A stretch of 6,595 nucleotides of DNA from an uncultured Atopobiaceae bacterium (GTDB lineage: Bacteria; Actinomycetota; Coriobacteriia; Coriobacteriales; Atopobiaceae). Shown piece after piece: positions 1-5,336 of this stretch (within the stretch, counting starts at the first letter, position 1; each line of letters starts with the position of its first letter). The stretch is taken from positions 1 through 6,595 of the forward strand of contig CANPVI010000085.1 of assembly GCA_947581665.1 (NCBI GenBank). The letters run 5' to 3'. The notes below the pieces were generated by a model that saw nothing but the letters and a program-made list of their open reading frames with translations, was not told the origin of the DNA and made no database searches. The position numbers were made by a program, and so were the translations under genes.

Positions 1-1
1 G

Positions 2-1165
<1,164 letters not shown>

Positions 1166-1192
1166 AACCCGAGATAAGCGAGGCAAACGCTC

Positions 1193-1342
1193 ATGCGAAC
1201 CATGGTCACCTTGGCGTGCACCGAGTGCAAGCGCAGGAACTACACCACCACCAAGAACAAGGCCATCACGCCCGATCGCTTGGAGATGAGGAAGTACTGC
1301 CGGTGGTGCCACCACCACACGCTCCATAGGGAGACCCGCTAG
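1193..1342 (+). CDS. rpmG: 50S ribosomal protein L33, zinc-binding (C+) form
   Basis: This is a small gene of 49 codons: MRTMVTLACTECKRRNYTTT, then KNK, ending in HTLHRETR. Two CxxC pairs (Cys9/Cys12 and Cys36/Cys39) form the zinc ribbon of the C+ form of L33, a 50S protein near the E site. Length and the YTTTKNK and DRLE motifs match the family. The start is the ATG at 1193, because an in-frame TAA lies at 1175-1177; GAGG at 1180-1183 is a modest ribosome binding site 9 bp upstream. ATG 1202 (Met4) is a less likely alternative. Codon choice is looser than in tuf next door (AGG three times, CGA, CGG, TTG, CAT), though the gene is too short to make much of that. tRNA-Trp begins 14 bp after the TAG stop, so both probably sit on one transcript. 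Confidence 0.95.
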   Translation: MRTMVTLACTECKRRNYTTTKNKAITPDRLEMRKYCRWCHHHTLHRETR

Positions 1343-1356
1343 CATAGGCGCCGCAC

Positions 1357-1433
1357 ACCCCAGTAGCTCCAATTGGTAGAGCGGCGGTCTCCAAAACCGT
1401 TTGTTGTGGGTTCGAGTCCTACCTGGGGTGCCA
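1357..1433 (+). tRNA. trnW: tRNA-Trp (anticodon CCA), CCA end encoded
   Basis: A full cloverleaf can be folded by eye. The acceptor stem is ACCCCAG 1357-1363 with CTGGGGT 1423-1429, 7 perfect pairs. The D stem is GCTC 1366-1369 with GAGC 1379-1382, with GG in the loop at 1375-1376. The anticodon stem is GCGGT 1384-1388 with ACCGT 1396-1400, around the loop CTCCAAA; the anticodon is CCA at 1391-1393. The variable loop has 5 nt. The T stem is GTGGG 1406-1410 with CCTAC 1418-1422, around TTCGAGT. The discriminator base is G1430, the known bacterial tRNA-Trp identity base, and CCA (1431-1433) is encoded. The gene sits between rpmG and secE, an old arrangement shared with other bacteria, and is followed at once by a terminator. 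Confidence 0.97.
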
Positions 1434-1441
1434 GCTAACCC

Positions 1442-1482
1442 ACCGGTCTCCTTGGGGAATTTCCTCGAGGAGACCGGTTTTT
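1442..1482 (+). terminator. Intrinsic terminator after tRNA-Trp
   Basis: ACCGGTCTCCT (1442-1452) and AGGAGACCGGT (1468-1478) are an 11-bp perfect inverted repeat with a 15-nt loop, followed by a T5 run (1478-1482). It starts 9 bp after the tRNA 3' end, so it would close the tuf-rpmG-tRNA transcript and provide a short 3' trailer for tRNA processing. It separates that unit from secE. Confidence 0.9.
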
Positions 1483-1493
1483 CACGACGGGTG

Positions 1494-1506
1494 GCCCATA
1501 ATGGGC
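1494..1506 (+). promoter_or_regulatory. Possible secE promoter -10 in a small palindrome
   Basis: The gap between the upstream terminator and secE must hold a promoter unless readthrough is used. The best -10 candidate is CATAAT at 1497-1502 (5 of 6 matches to TATAAT). It lies inside the perfect inverted repeat GCCCAT-A-ATGGGC (1494-1506). I see no convincing -35 at 16-18 bp upstream, where the terminator's own stem lies, so this is a weak call. The palindrome could instead be an operator or chance. Confidence 0.3.
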
Positions 1507-1551
1507 TCCCCTGGCGATGGACGAGACGACCTTGCGAGGTTTGATTAGGCG

Positions 1552-1935
1552 ATGGCAAAGACCAAGGGCGGAGAGAGGGCGCGGCGCCAAGCCCGCCAGG
1601 CCAAGCGAGCCCGTGCCGAGGAACAGGCGAAGTTCCAACAGCCGGTAGCGAGCGCGGCTTCGGGCAAGAAGGCGACGCAGGCCAACCTCGCGAAGCCCGA
1701 CAAAAAAGAGGAGAAGAAGGCGAAGGGTGGCAAACCCGGCCTCACCAAGCGCGCACGCAACTACCTCGGCGACGTGAAGGCAGAGATGCGCCGCGTCGTG
1801 TGGCCGTCCAAGCGCGAGCTCCGCAACTACTCCATCGCCGTCATCTGCCTGCTCATCGTCTTCGGCGTCGTCGTGTGGCTCGTCGACACCGGCATCGTGG
1901 CGGCCCTCGTGGGCTACGTGGGCTTGAGGGGCTAG
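1552..1935 (+). CDS. secE: Preprotein translocase subunit SecE
   Basis: SecE is the small membrane subunit that clamps the SecY channel of the general secretion pathway. The protein has 127 residues. Residues 1-65 form a Lys/Arg/Ala/Glu-rich, probably disordered cytoplasmic extension without hydrophobic stretches. Residues 66-93 are the conserved amphipathic helix (YLGDVKAEMRRVVWPSKREL), with the family signature VVWPS at 82-86. Residues about 94-116 form the single transmembrane helix. This one-TM layout is the usual form outside enterobacteria, which have three. The start at ATG 1552 is fixed by an in-frame TAG at 1546-1548; the ribosome binding site is poor (GCGAGG 1534-1539, spaced about 12 bp). 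The TAG stop is 4 bp before nusG, and GAGGGG at 1926-1931, inside the end of secE, serves as the nusG ribosome binding site, so translation of the two is likely coupled. Confidence 0.95.
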   Translation: MAKTKGGERARRQARQAKRARAEEQAKFQQPVASAASGKKATQANLAKPDKKEEKKAKGGKPGLTKRARNYLGDVKAEMRRVVWPSKRELRNYSIAVICLLIVFGVVVWLVDTGIVAALVGYVGLRG

Positions 1936-1939
1936 GGCA

Positions 1940-2488
1940 ATGGCCAAGCGCTGGTACGTCATACACACCTACTCAGGCTACGAGAACAAGGTCAAGGACG
2001 ACCTCGAGCATCGCATCGCCTCCTACAACCTCGAGGACCAGGTGGTGGACATCAAGATCCCCACGGAGACGGTCACCGAGCTCAAGGAGGGTGGCAAGCG
2101 CGAGGTGAAGGAGTCCAAGGTCTTCCCGGGCTACGTGCTCGTGAAGATGCAGGTGGACGACAACTCCTGGGCCGTCGTGCGCAACACCCCGGGCGTCACC
2201 GGCTTCGCCGGCATCAACGGCAAGCCAACGCCGCTCACCCGCGACGAGTACCGCAAGATCATGCGTCGCACCAAGGAGGCGCCCGCCGCCACGAGCGCGC
2301 ATCCCAAGACGAACATCAACTTCGAGCTCGGCCAGCCGGTGCGCGTCACCTCCGGCCCACTCGAGGCATTCGACGGCATCATCTCCGAGATCAACCCCGA
2401 ATCGGGCAAGCTCAAGGTCATGCTTACGATCTTCGGGCGCGAGACGCCGGTGGAGCTCGGCGTGGACCAAGTCGTCTCTTTGGTGTAG
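1940..2488 (+). CDS. nusG: Transcription termination/antitermination factor NusG
   Basis: NusG binds RNA polymerase and modulates pausing and Rho-dependent termination; in some bacteria it links polymerase to the ribosome. The protein has 182 residues, the usual compact form without an insertion domain. The NGN domain spans about residues 4-107, with KRWYVIHTYSGYENKVK at the start, VFPGYVLVKM (61-70) and NTPGVTGFAG (82-91). A linker follows (about 108-125), then the KOW domain (about 126-182) with VRVTSGPLEAFDGIISEINP and IFGRETPVELGVDQV. The usual DFEG or similar in the KOW loop reads AFDG here, a mild change. The start at ATG 1940 has GAGGGG 8 bp upstream, inside the end of secE. rplK follows after a 52-bp gap, so secE-nusG-rplK-rplA plausibly form one transcript. 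Identification is certain from length, motifs and position. Confidence 0.97.
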   Translation: MAKRWYVIHTYSGYENKVKDDLEHRIASYNLEDQVVDIKIPTETVTELKEGGKREVKESKVFPGYVLVKMQVDDNSWAVVRNTPGVTGFAGINGKPTPLTRDEYRKIMRRTKEAPAATSAHPKTNINFELGQPVRVTSGPLEAFDGIISEINPESGKLKVMLTIFGRETPVELGVDQVVSLV

Positions 2489-2495
2489 GACCTTC

Positions 2496-2513
2496 GCGCG
2501 GGATCCCTCGCGC
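2496..2513 (+). other. Small hairpin between nusG and rplK
   Basis: GCGCGGG (2496-2502) pairs with CTCGCGC (2507-2513): 7 bp including one G-T wobble, closed by the 4-nt loop ATCC. It starts 8 bp after the nusG stop and ends 8 bp before the rplK Shine-Dalgarno region (AAAGGAAGG, 2522-2530). No T run follows, so it is not an intrinsic terminator. In E. coli, L1 represses rplK-rplA by binding the rplK leader. Whether this hairpin does anything similar is not shown by the sequence. Confidence 0.35.
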
Positions 2514-2540
2514 TCTATCGCAAAGGAAGGGCATCGAGCC

Positions 2541-2969
2541 ATGGCAAAGGAAGTCGTCACCCAGATCAAACTGCAAATTCCCGCCGGTCAGGCCAACCCC
2601 GCGCCCCCCGTGGGCCCGGCCCTCGGCGCCGCGCAGGTGAACATCATGCAGTTCTGCCAGGCCTTCAACGCCGCCACGAAGGACCAGATGGGCGACATCA
2701 TCCCCGTCGTCATCTCCGTCTACGACGATCGTTCCTTCGACTTCGTCACGAAGACCCCGCCCGCGGCCCAGCTCATCCTGAAGGAACTCGGCATCGAGAG
2801 CGGCTCCGGCGTGCCGCAGCGCGACAAGGTCGGCGAGCTCTCCCAGGCCCAGCTCACCAAGATTGCCGAAATCAAGATGCCGGACCTGAACGCCAACGAC
2901 ATCGAGGCGGCCAAGAAGGTCGTCGCCGGCACCGCCCGCTCCATGGGCGTCACCGTGGCTGACGCTTAG
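2541..2969 (+). CDS. rplK: 50S ribosomal protein L11
   Basis: L11 sits at the base of the ribosomal stalk and binds the GTPase-centre region of 23S rRNA, the thiostrepton target. The 142 residues match the usual length. The N-terminal domain (about 1-70) carries the proline-rich segment PAGQANPAPPVGPALGAAQV (14-33), followed by NIMQFCQAFN (34-43). The prolines expected for thiostrepton-type binding are present. The C-terminal rRNA-binding domain runs from about 71 (TKTPPAAQLILKELG) to SMGVTVADA. The start at ATG 2541 gives the canonical MAKEVV and has AAAGGAAGG upstream at a rather long spacing of about 10 bp. The stop is TAG. Normally rplA follows within a short distance; here a 220-bp structured spacer intervenes and a repeat element begins at the stop codon. 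Confidence 0.97.
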   Translation: MAKEVVTQIKLQIPAGQANPAPPVGPALGAAQVNIMQFCQAFNAATKDQMGDIIPVVISVYDDRSFDFVTKTPPAAQLILKELGIESGSGVPQRDKVGELSQAQLTKIAEIKMPDLNANDIEAAKKVVAGTARSMGVTVADA

Positions 2970-3080
2970 CTGCGGCTTCCTGGTGCACCCCATCTTCGCG
3001 CGATCTCGGCCACTCACGTAGCGTAAGTACGCTACGTGGCCGAGATCCCACGAATCTGGTGCGCCCCAGAAACCCTCGCT
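2970..3080 (+). repeat. Hairpin repeat element, copy 1 (rplK-rplA spacer)
   Basis: This is a ~110-bp imperfect palindrome, repeated with the same orientation at 5224-5336. From the tip outwards: loop AAGT 3025-3028; stem ACGTAGCGT 3016-3024 with ACGCTACGT 3029-3037; a 4-nt 5' bulge ACTC (3012-3015); stem GATCTCGGCC 3002-3011 with GGCCGAGATC 3038-3047; a 3x3 internal loop; TTCG 2995-2998 with CGAA 3051-3054; a 2x2 TC/TC loop; then GGTGCACC 2982-2989 with GGTGCGCC 3058-3065. Outer flanks pair poorly in this copy. No T run follows, so it is not an intrinsic terminator. It lies between two genes that are probably co-transcribed, so it would be present in the mRNA. It contains no reading frame. 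Its nature (dispersed palindromic repeat, RNA processing site or regulator) is unknown. Confidence 0.85.
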
Positions 3081-3085
3081 ATCCC

Positions 3086-3141
3086 CCTTCGAGAGGATTT
3101 CGAGGGATGAAGAGTTTGAAATGAGGGATCACGAGGATCCC
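3086..3141 (+). other. Two small hairpins and a direct repeat in the rplA leader
   Basis: CCTTCGA (3086-3092) pairs with TCGAGGG (3100-3106), 7 bp with one G-T. GGGATC (3125-3130) pairs with GATCCC (3136-3141), 6 bp with a 5-nt loop. GAGGGATGAAGAG (3102-3114) and GAGGGATCACGAG (3123-3135) are near-identical 13-mers, so GGGAT at 3104-3108 can compete with 3125-3129 for ATCCC at 3137-3141. That gives two mutually exclusive folds upstream of rplA. I do not recognise a known L1-binding structure here. Confidence 0.35.
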
Positions 3142-3156
3142 GAAACCTACGTGGGA

Positions 3157-3189
3157 GGGGCGCGCCCCGTTGACCACAGGAGGTGGCAA
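3157..3189 (+). promoter_or_regulatory. rplA initiation region: palindrome and SD-presenting hairpin
   Basis: GGGGCGCGCCCC (3157-3168) is a perfect 12-bp palindrome. Directly after it, TTG-A-CCAC (3170-3177) pairs with GTGG-CAA (3183-3189): 7 bp with one bulged A3173, leaving AGGAG (3178-3182) as the loop. The Shine-Dalgarno sequence AGGAGGT (3178-3184) is therefore displayed in the loop and partly in the stem, and the rplA ATG follows immediately at 3190. This could tune or regulate L1 translation; the fold itself is read directly, the role is inference. Confidence 0.45.
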
Positions 3190-3894
3190 ATGCCGAAGCA
3201 CGGCAAGAAGTACGAGGCCGCAGAGGCCAAGGTGGGCCGCGAGCTCCATAGCCCGATCGAGGCCGTCAACCTCGTGAAGGAAGTCGCCTTCGCGAACTTC
3301 GACGAGACCGTAGAGGCCTCCATTCGCCTCGGCGTCGACACCCGTCGCGCCGACCAGAACGTCCGCGGCTCCATCAGCCTTCCGCACGGCACGGGCAAGA
3401 GCGTCCGCGTGGCCGTCTTCGCGGAAGGCGACAAGGCTCGCGAGGCCGAGGAGGCCGGCGCAGACATCGTGGGCTCCGACGAGCTCATCCAGCAGATCCA
3501 GAACGGCGAGATCAACTTCGACGCCGCCATCGCCATCCCGCCCATGATGGCCAAGGTCGGCCGCATCGGCCGCATCCTCGGCCCCCGTGGCCTCATGCCG
3601 AACCCCAAGCTCGGCACCGTCACCATGGACGTGGCCAAGATGGTCAAGGAGCTCAAGGCCGGTCGCGTGGAGTACCGCGCCGACCGCTACGGCATCGTGC
3701 ACGTGCCCATCGGCCGCGTCTCCTTTGCGCCCGAGGCCCTCGCCGAGAACTACGGCACGCTCCTCACCGAGCTCATCCGCGTGCGCCCGAGCGCGGCCAA
3801 GGGCCGCTACGTGCGCTCGGTCACGCTCTCGAGCTCCATGGGCCCCGGTGTGCGCGTCGATCCGCTCGTCGTCCGCAACTTCACCGGAGCCTAG
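3190..3894 (+). CDS. rplA: 50S ribosomal protein L1
   Basis: L1 binds 23S rRNA at the L1 stalk, which guides deacylated tRNA from the E site, and in E. coli represses its own operon by binding mRNA. The 234 residues match the usual length. Conserved blocks in order: MPKHGKKY (1-8), FDETVEASIRLGVD (37-50), VRGSISLPHGTGK (58-70), the signature LGPRGLMPNPKLGTVT (130-145), and GIVHVPIGR (168-176). The start at ATG 3190 is chosen because it gives the canonical N-terminus and has AGGAGGT 5 bp upstream. An in-frame ATG at 3121 would add 23 residues unlike any L1 and has no good ribosome binding site. The stop is TAG. Its distance from rplK is unusual; see the repeat and leader entries. No T-rich terminator follows. 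Confidence 0.96.
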   Translation: MPKHGKKYEAAEAKVGRELHSPIEAVNLVKEVAFANFDETVEASIRLGVDTRRADQNVRGSISLPHGTGKSVRVAVFAEGDKAREAEEAGADIVGSDELIQQIQNGEINFDAAIAIPPMMAKVGRIGRILGPRGLMPNPKLGTVTMDVAKMVKELKAGRVEYRADRYGIVHVPIGRVSFAPEALAENYGTLLTELIRVRPSAAKGRYVRSVTLSSSMGPGVRVDPLVVRNFTGA

Positions 3895-3915
3895 CGTCCC
3901 GCCATCCGCTCCTCC

Positions 3916-3954
3916 CCGCATCGCTCGGGCTTGACGTGTCCTCGGGCGATGCGG
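3916..3954 (+). repeat. 14-bp inverted repeat spanning the rplJ promoter
   Basis: CCGCATCGCTCGGG (3916-3929) pairs with CCTCGGGCGATGCGG minus its first base (3941-3954): 14 pairs, two of them G-T, the outer 9 perfect. The loop of 11 nt contains the -35 hexamer, and the right arm fills most of the -35/-10 spacer and ends on the first base of the -10. As DNA it could be an operator. As RNA at the end of an rplKA transcript it could slow polymerase or protect the 3' end, but no T run follows. Confidence 0.6.
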
Positions 3955-3959
3955 ACAAT
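3931..3959 (+). promoter_or_regulatory. Sigma-70-type promoter for rplJ-rplL
   Basis: TTGACG (3931-3936) and GACAAT (3954-3959) are separated by exactly 17 bp; they match the consensus hexamers 5/6 and 4/6. Transcription would begin near 3966, giving a leader of about 210 nt that carries the L10-binding structure and attenuator before the rplJ start. Position and leader content both support it. Confidence 0.7.
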
Positions 3960-3980
3960 GCTCTTTGCAACCACGCACGT

Positions 3981-4040
3981 TGCTGCCACAGACAGCCGGT
4001 ACCCTCGCGGGTCCAATGGGAAACCGCCGGCCGAGGCGCC
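3981..4040 (+). promoter_or_regulatory. L10 leader (ribosomal protein L10-binding mRNA structure)
   Basis: The segment matches the known bacterial L10 leader bound by the L10(L12)4 complex to repress rplJ-rplL. The left strand is GCC-ACAGACA-GCCGG (3985-3999). The right strand is CCGGC-CGA-GGC (4027-4037). GCCGG 3995-3999 pairs with CCGGC 4027-4031, and GCC 3985-3987 pairs with GGC 4035-4037, flanking an asymmetric kink-turn-like loop. The inner part holds ACCC-TCGC-GGGT (4001-4012), a perfect tetraloop hairpin. The AGACAG and CCGAGG(C/T) elements are the recognisable signature of this leader class. It lies between the promoter and an attenuator-like hairpin, so transcription attenuation as in Bacillus subtilis rplJL is the likely mechanism (inference). 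Confidence 0.82.
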
Positions 4041-4077
4041 GAAGATCGCCCCTTCCCCTAGGGTCGCGCGTATCTTT

Positions 4078-4120
4078 GAGGCTCCGCCTGGCAGGCGCCG
4101 GCGGGGCCTTCTCCTTTTTT
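4078..4120 (+). terminator. Attenuator in the rplJ leader
   Basis: GAGGCTCCGCC (4078-4088) pairs with GGCGGGGCCTT (4100-4110): 11 pairs, two of them G-T. The loop contains a further GGC/GCC helix (4090-4092 with 4097-4099) with T4089 bulged. TCTCC-type sequence and a T6 run (4115-4120) follow, the T run starting 4 nt after the stem. It lies 54 bp before the rplJ start, so it is a leader attenuator rather than an end-of-operon terminator. GGCGCC at 4035-4040, partly inside the L10-binding stem, is complementary to GGCGCC at 4094-4099, a possible antiterminator contact. Confidence 0.75.
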
Positions 4121-4127
4121 GGAACCC

Positions 4128-4169
4128 GCTCGCCTCGAGCAGCGTGCCCGATCAGGCACGAAGGAGGTG
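4128..4169 (+). promoter_or_regulatory. Two hairpins and strong Shine-Dalgarno before rplJ
   Basis: After the attenuator come GCTCG-CCT-CGAGC (4128-4140) and CGTGCC-CGATCA-GGCACG (4143-4160). The second abuts AAGGAGGTG (4161-4169), a near-perfect Shine-Dalgarno sequence 5 bp from the rplJ ATG. The hairpin leaves the ribosome site free and may keep it exposed. Confidence 0.5.
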
Positions 4170-4174
4170 TAGCT

Positions 4175-4699
4175 ATGCCATCTCAAGCGAACGTCACCAT
4201 GCTCGAGAACGCGCAGAAGTCGTTCGACGAGTCCAAGGGCGTCTTCGTCATCGACTATCGCGGCCTCACGGTACAGGAGTCCCAGGAGCTTCGCCGTTCC
4301 CTCAGGGAGGCGAAGGCGACGATGAAGATCTACAAGAACACCATCGTCAAGCTCGCCATCAAGGAGCACGACCTCCCCGAGATCGACGACGTGCTCAAGG
4401 GCCCGTGCGCCTACGTCTTCTACGACGAGGATCCGGTGGACGCGGCCAAGGCCATCAAGGCGGCCTCCGAGAAGCTCAAGAAGATCGAGTTCCTCGGCGG
4501 CATCTCCGACGGCCAGGCCATCGACGCCCAGCAGGCCCTCGCCATCGCCGACCTTCCCGGTCGCACCGAGCTCATCGGTATGCTCGCGAACGTGCTCGCG
4601 TCCCCGCTCACCGGGATTGCACGCGTGCTCAACGGCCCCGTCCAAGGTCTCGCCACCGTGCTCACCCGCATCAGCGAGAACGAGGAGCAGGCCGGCTAA
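4175..4699 (+). CDS. rplJ: 50S ribosomal protein L10 (P0-type stalk base)
   Basis: L10 anchors the L12 dimers of the ribosomal stalk and, with L12, is the repressor that binds its own mRNA leader. The 174 residues match the usual length. The N-terminal rRNA-binding domain includes FVIDYRGLTV (24-33), MKIYKNTIVKLA (50-61) and KGPCAYVFY (75-83). A C-terminal helix (about 155-172, GPVQGLATVLTRISENEEQ) is where L12 dimers attach. The start at ATG 4175 is set by AAGGAGGTG ending 5 bp upstream; the open frame extends upstream to 3965 but that stretch is leader RNA with no conserved protein. The stop is TAA, the only non-TAG stop in the window. rplL follows after 75 bp; that spacer holds GGATCC twice (4701-4714) and a weak hairpin (GGGCC 4733-4737 with GGCCC 4744-4748). 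Confidence 0.97.
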   Translation: MPSQANVTMLENAQKSFDESKGVFVIDYRGLTVQESQELRRSLREAKATMKIYKNTIVKLAIKEHDLPEIDDVLKGPCAYVFYDEDPVDAAKAIKAASEKLKKIEFLGGISDGQAIDAQQALAIADLPGRTELIGMLANVLASPLTGIARVLNGPVQGLATVLTRISENEEQAG

Positions 4700-4774
4700 G
4701 GGATCCTCGGATCCGCACCCACCAAGAACCACGGGCCCGAGGAGGCCCCCCACCACAGAAGGAGGACAACCACC

Positions 4775-5149
4775 ATGGCTGTCACCAAGGATGAAATCAT
4801 CGAAGCCATCAAGGAAATGCCTGCGCTCGAGCTTTCCGAGCTCGTCCACGAGCTTGAGGACGTCTTCGGCGTCTCCGCCGCCGCGCCCGTCATGATGGGC
4901 GGCCCCGTGGCCGCCGCCGCCGAGCCCGCCGAGGAGAAGACCAGCTTCGACGTCGTGCTCGAGGGCTTCGGCGATCAGAAGATCCAGGTCATCAAGGCCG
5001 TCCGCGAGCTCACCTCCCTTGGCCTCAAGGAGGCCAAGGACCTCGTCGAGAGCGCTCCCAAGCCCGTGCTCGAGGGCGTGAAGAAGGACGAGGCCGAGGC
5101 CGCCAAGGAGAAGCTCGAGGCCGCTGGCGCCGCCGTCACTCTCGCCTAG
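4775..5149 (+). CDS. rplL: 50S ribosomal protein L7/L12
   Basis: L12 forms the multi-copy flexible stalk that recruits translational GTPases such as EF-Tu. The 124 residues match the usual length. The N-terminal dimerisation domain is residues 1-33 (MAVTKDEIIEAIKEMPALEL...), the Ala/Pro/Gly hinge is about 34-53, and the C-terminal factor-binding domain is about 55-124, with KIQVIKAVRELTSLGLKEAK (69-88) and the typical DLVESAPKPVLEGV. The start at ATG 4775 has AAGGAGG (4759-4765) 9 bp upstream. L12 is needed in excess over L10, in keeping with its own strong ribosome binding site in the same transcript. The TAG stop is followed by a strong terminator 22 bp later, so the rplJ-rplL unit ends here. 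Confidence 0.98.
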   Translation: MAVTKDEIIEAIKEMPALELSELVHELEDVFGVSAAAPVMMGGPVAAAAEPAEEKTSFDVVLEGFGDQKIQVIKAVRELTSLGLKEAKDLVESAPKPVLEGVKKDEAEAAKEKLEAAGAAVTLA

Positions 5150-5171
5150 TTCTGCACACTGATCTATTTGG

Positions 5172-5202
5172 GGAGGCCGGACGTCATCCGGCCTCCTTTT
5201 TT
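5172..5202 (+). terminator. Intrinsic terminator after rplL
   Basis: GGAGGCCGGA (5172-5181) and TCCGGCCTCC (5187-5196) form a 10-bp perfect stem with a 5-nt loop, followed directly by T6 (5197-5202). It is bracketed by a second perfect 9-bp inverted repeat, GTTCTGCAC (5149-5157) and GTGCAGAAC (5205-5213), which could only pair in readthrough RNA. In E. coli the rplL-rpoB junction has a partial attenuator; here the stem is strong and rpoB has its own promoter downstream. Confidence 0.93.
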
Positions 5203-5223
5203 GCGTGCAGAACCAGGCCTGAC

Positions 5224-5336
5224 GCTGCGAGACGCTGGATGCACCCGATCTGCGCGCGATTTTGGCCACTCACGTAGCGTAAGTACGCTACGTGGCCAAA
5301 ATCCCACGCATCTGGGGCATCCCAGCGCCTCTCGCT
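5224..5336 (+). repeat. Hairpin repeat element, copy 2 (rplL-rpoB spacer)
   Basis: Same element and orientation as at 2970-3080, and better paired. Tip outwards: loop AAGT 5281-5284; ACGTAGCGT 5272-5280 with ACGCTACGT 5285-5293; 5' bulge ACTC 5268-5271; GATTTTGGCC 5258-5267 with GGCCAAAATC 5294-5303; TGCG 5251-5254 with CGCA 5307-5310; TC/TC loop; CCC 5244-5246 with GGG 5314-5316; GGATGC 5237-5242 with GCATCC 5317-5322; CGCT 5233-5236 with AGCG 5324-5327; GCGAGA 5227-5232 with TCTCGC 5330-5335. The central 34 bp (5264-5297) are identical to 3008-3041. It lies downstream of the rplL terminator and upstream of the rpoB promoter, so it should be transcribed only by readthrough. Confidence 0.88.

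Noticed and set aside
2980..3069. Hairpin repeat as an intrinsic terminator of rplK
   Set aside because: The stem has a bulge and internal loops and no T run follows on either strand within reach.
3116..3144. TTGAAA at 3116-3121 as a -35 for an rplA promoter
   Set aside because: The sequence 16-18 bp downstream (CCGAAA region) does not resemble a -10.
3121..3189. Upstream ATG extending L1 by 23 residues
   Set aside because: The extra residues match no L1, there is no good ribosome site before 3121, and ATG 3190 has AGGAGGT and the canonical MPKHGKKY start.
3965..4174. Open frame extending L10 upstream by 70 residues
   Set aside because: The stretch is Arg/Pro/Gly-rich, non-conserved, and coincides with the L10 leader and attenuator; the start at 4175 has a near-perfect Shine-Dalgarno.
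4701..4714. Doubled GGATCC in the rplJ-rplL spacer as a hairpin
   Set aside because: The two sites are 2 bp apart, too close for a loop; likely chance in GC-rich sequence.
4058..5269. Long minus-strand open frame opposite rplJ and rplL (and similar ones opposite rplA, nusG and rpoB)
   Set aside because: These are antisense shadows produced by C/G-ending codons on the + strand; their Leu/Gly/Asp/Glu/His-rich composition matches no family.
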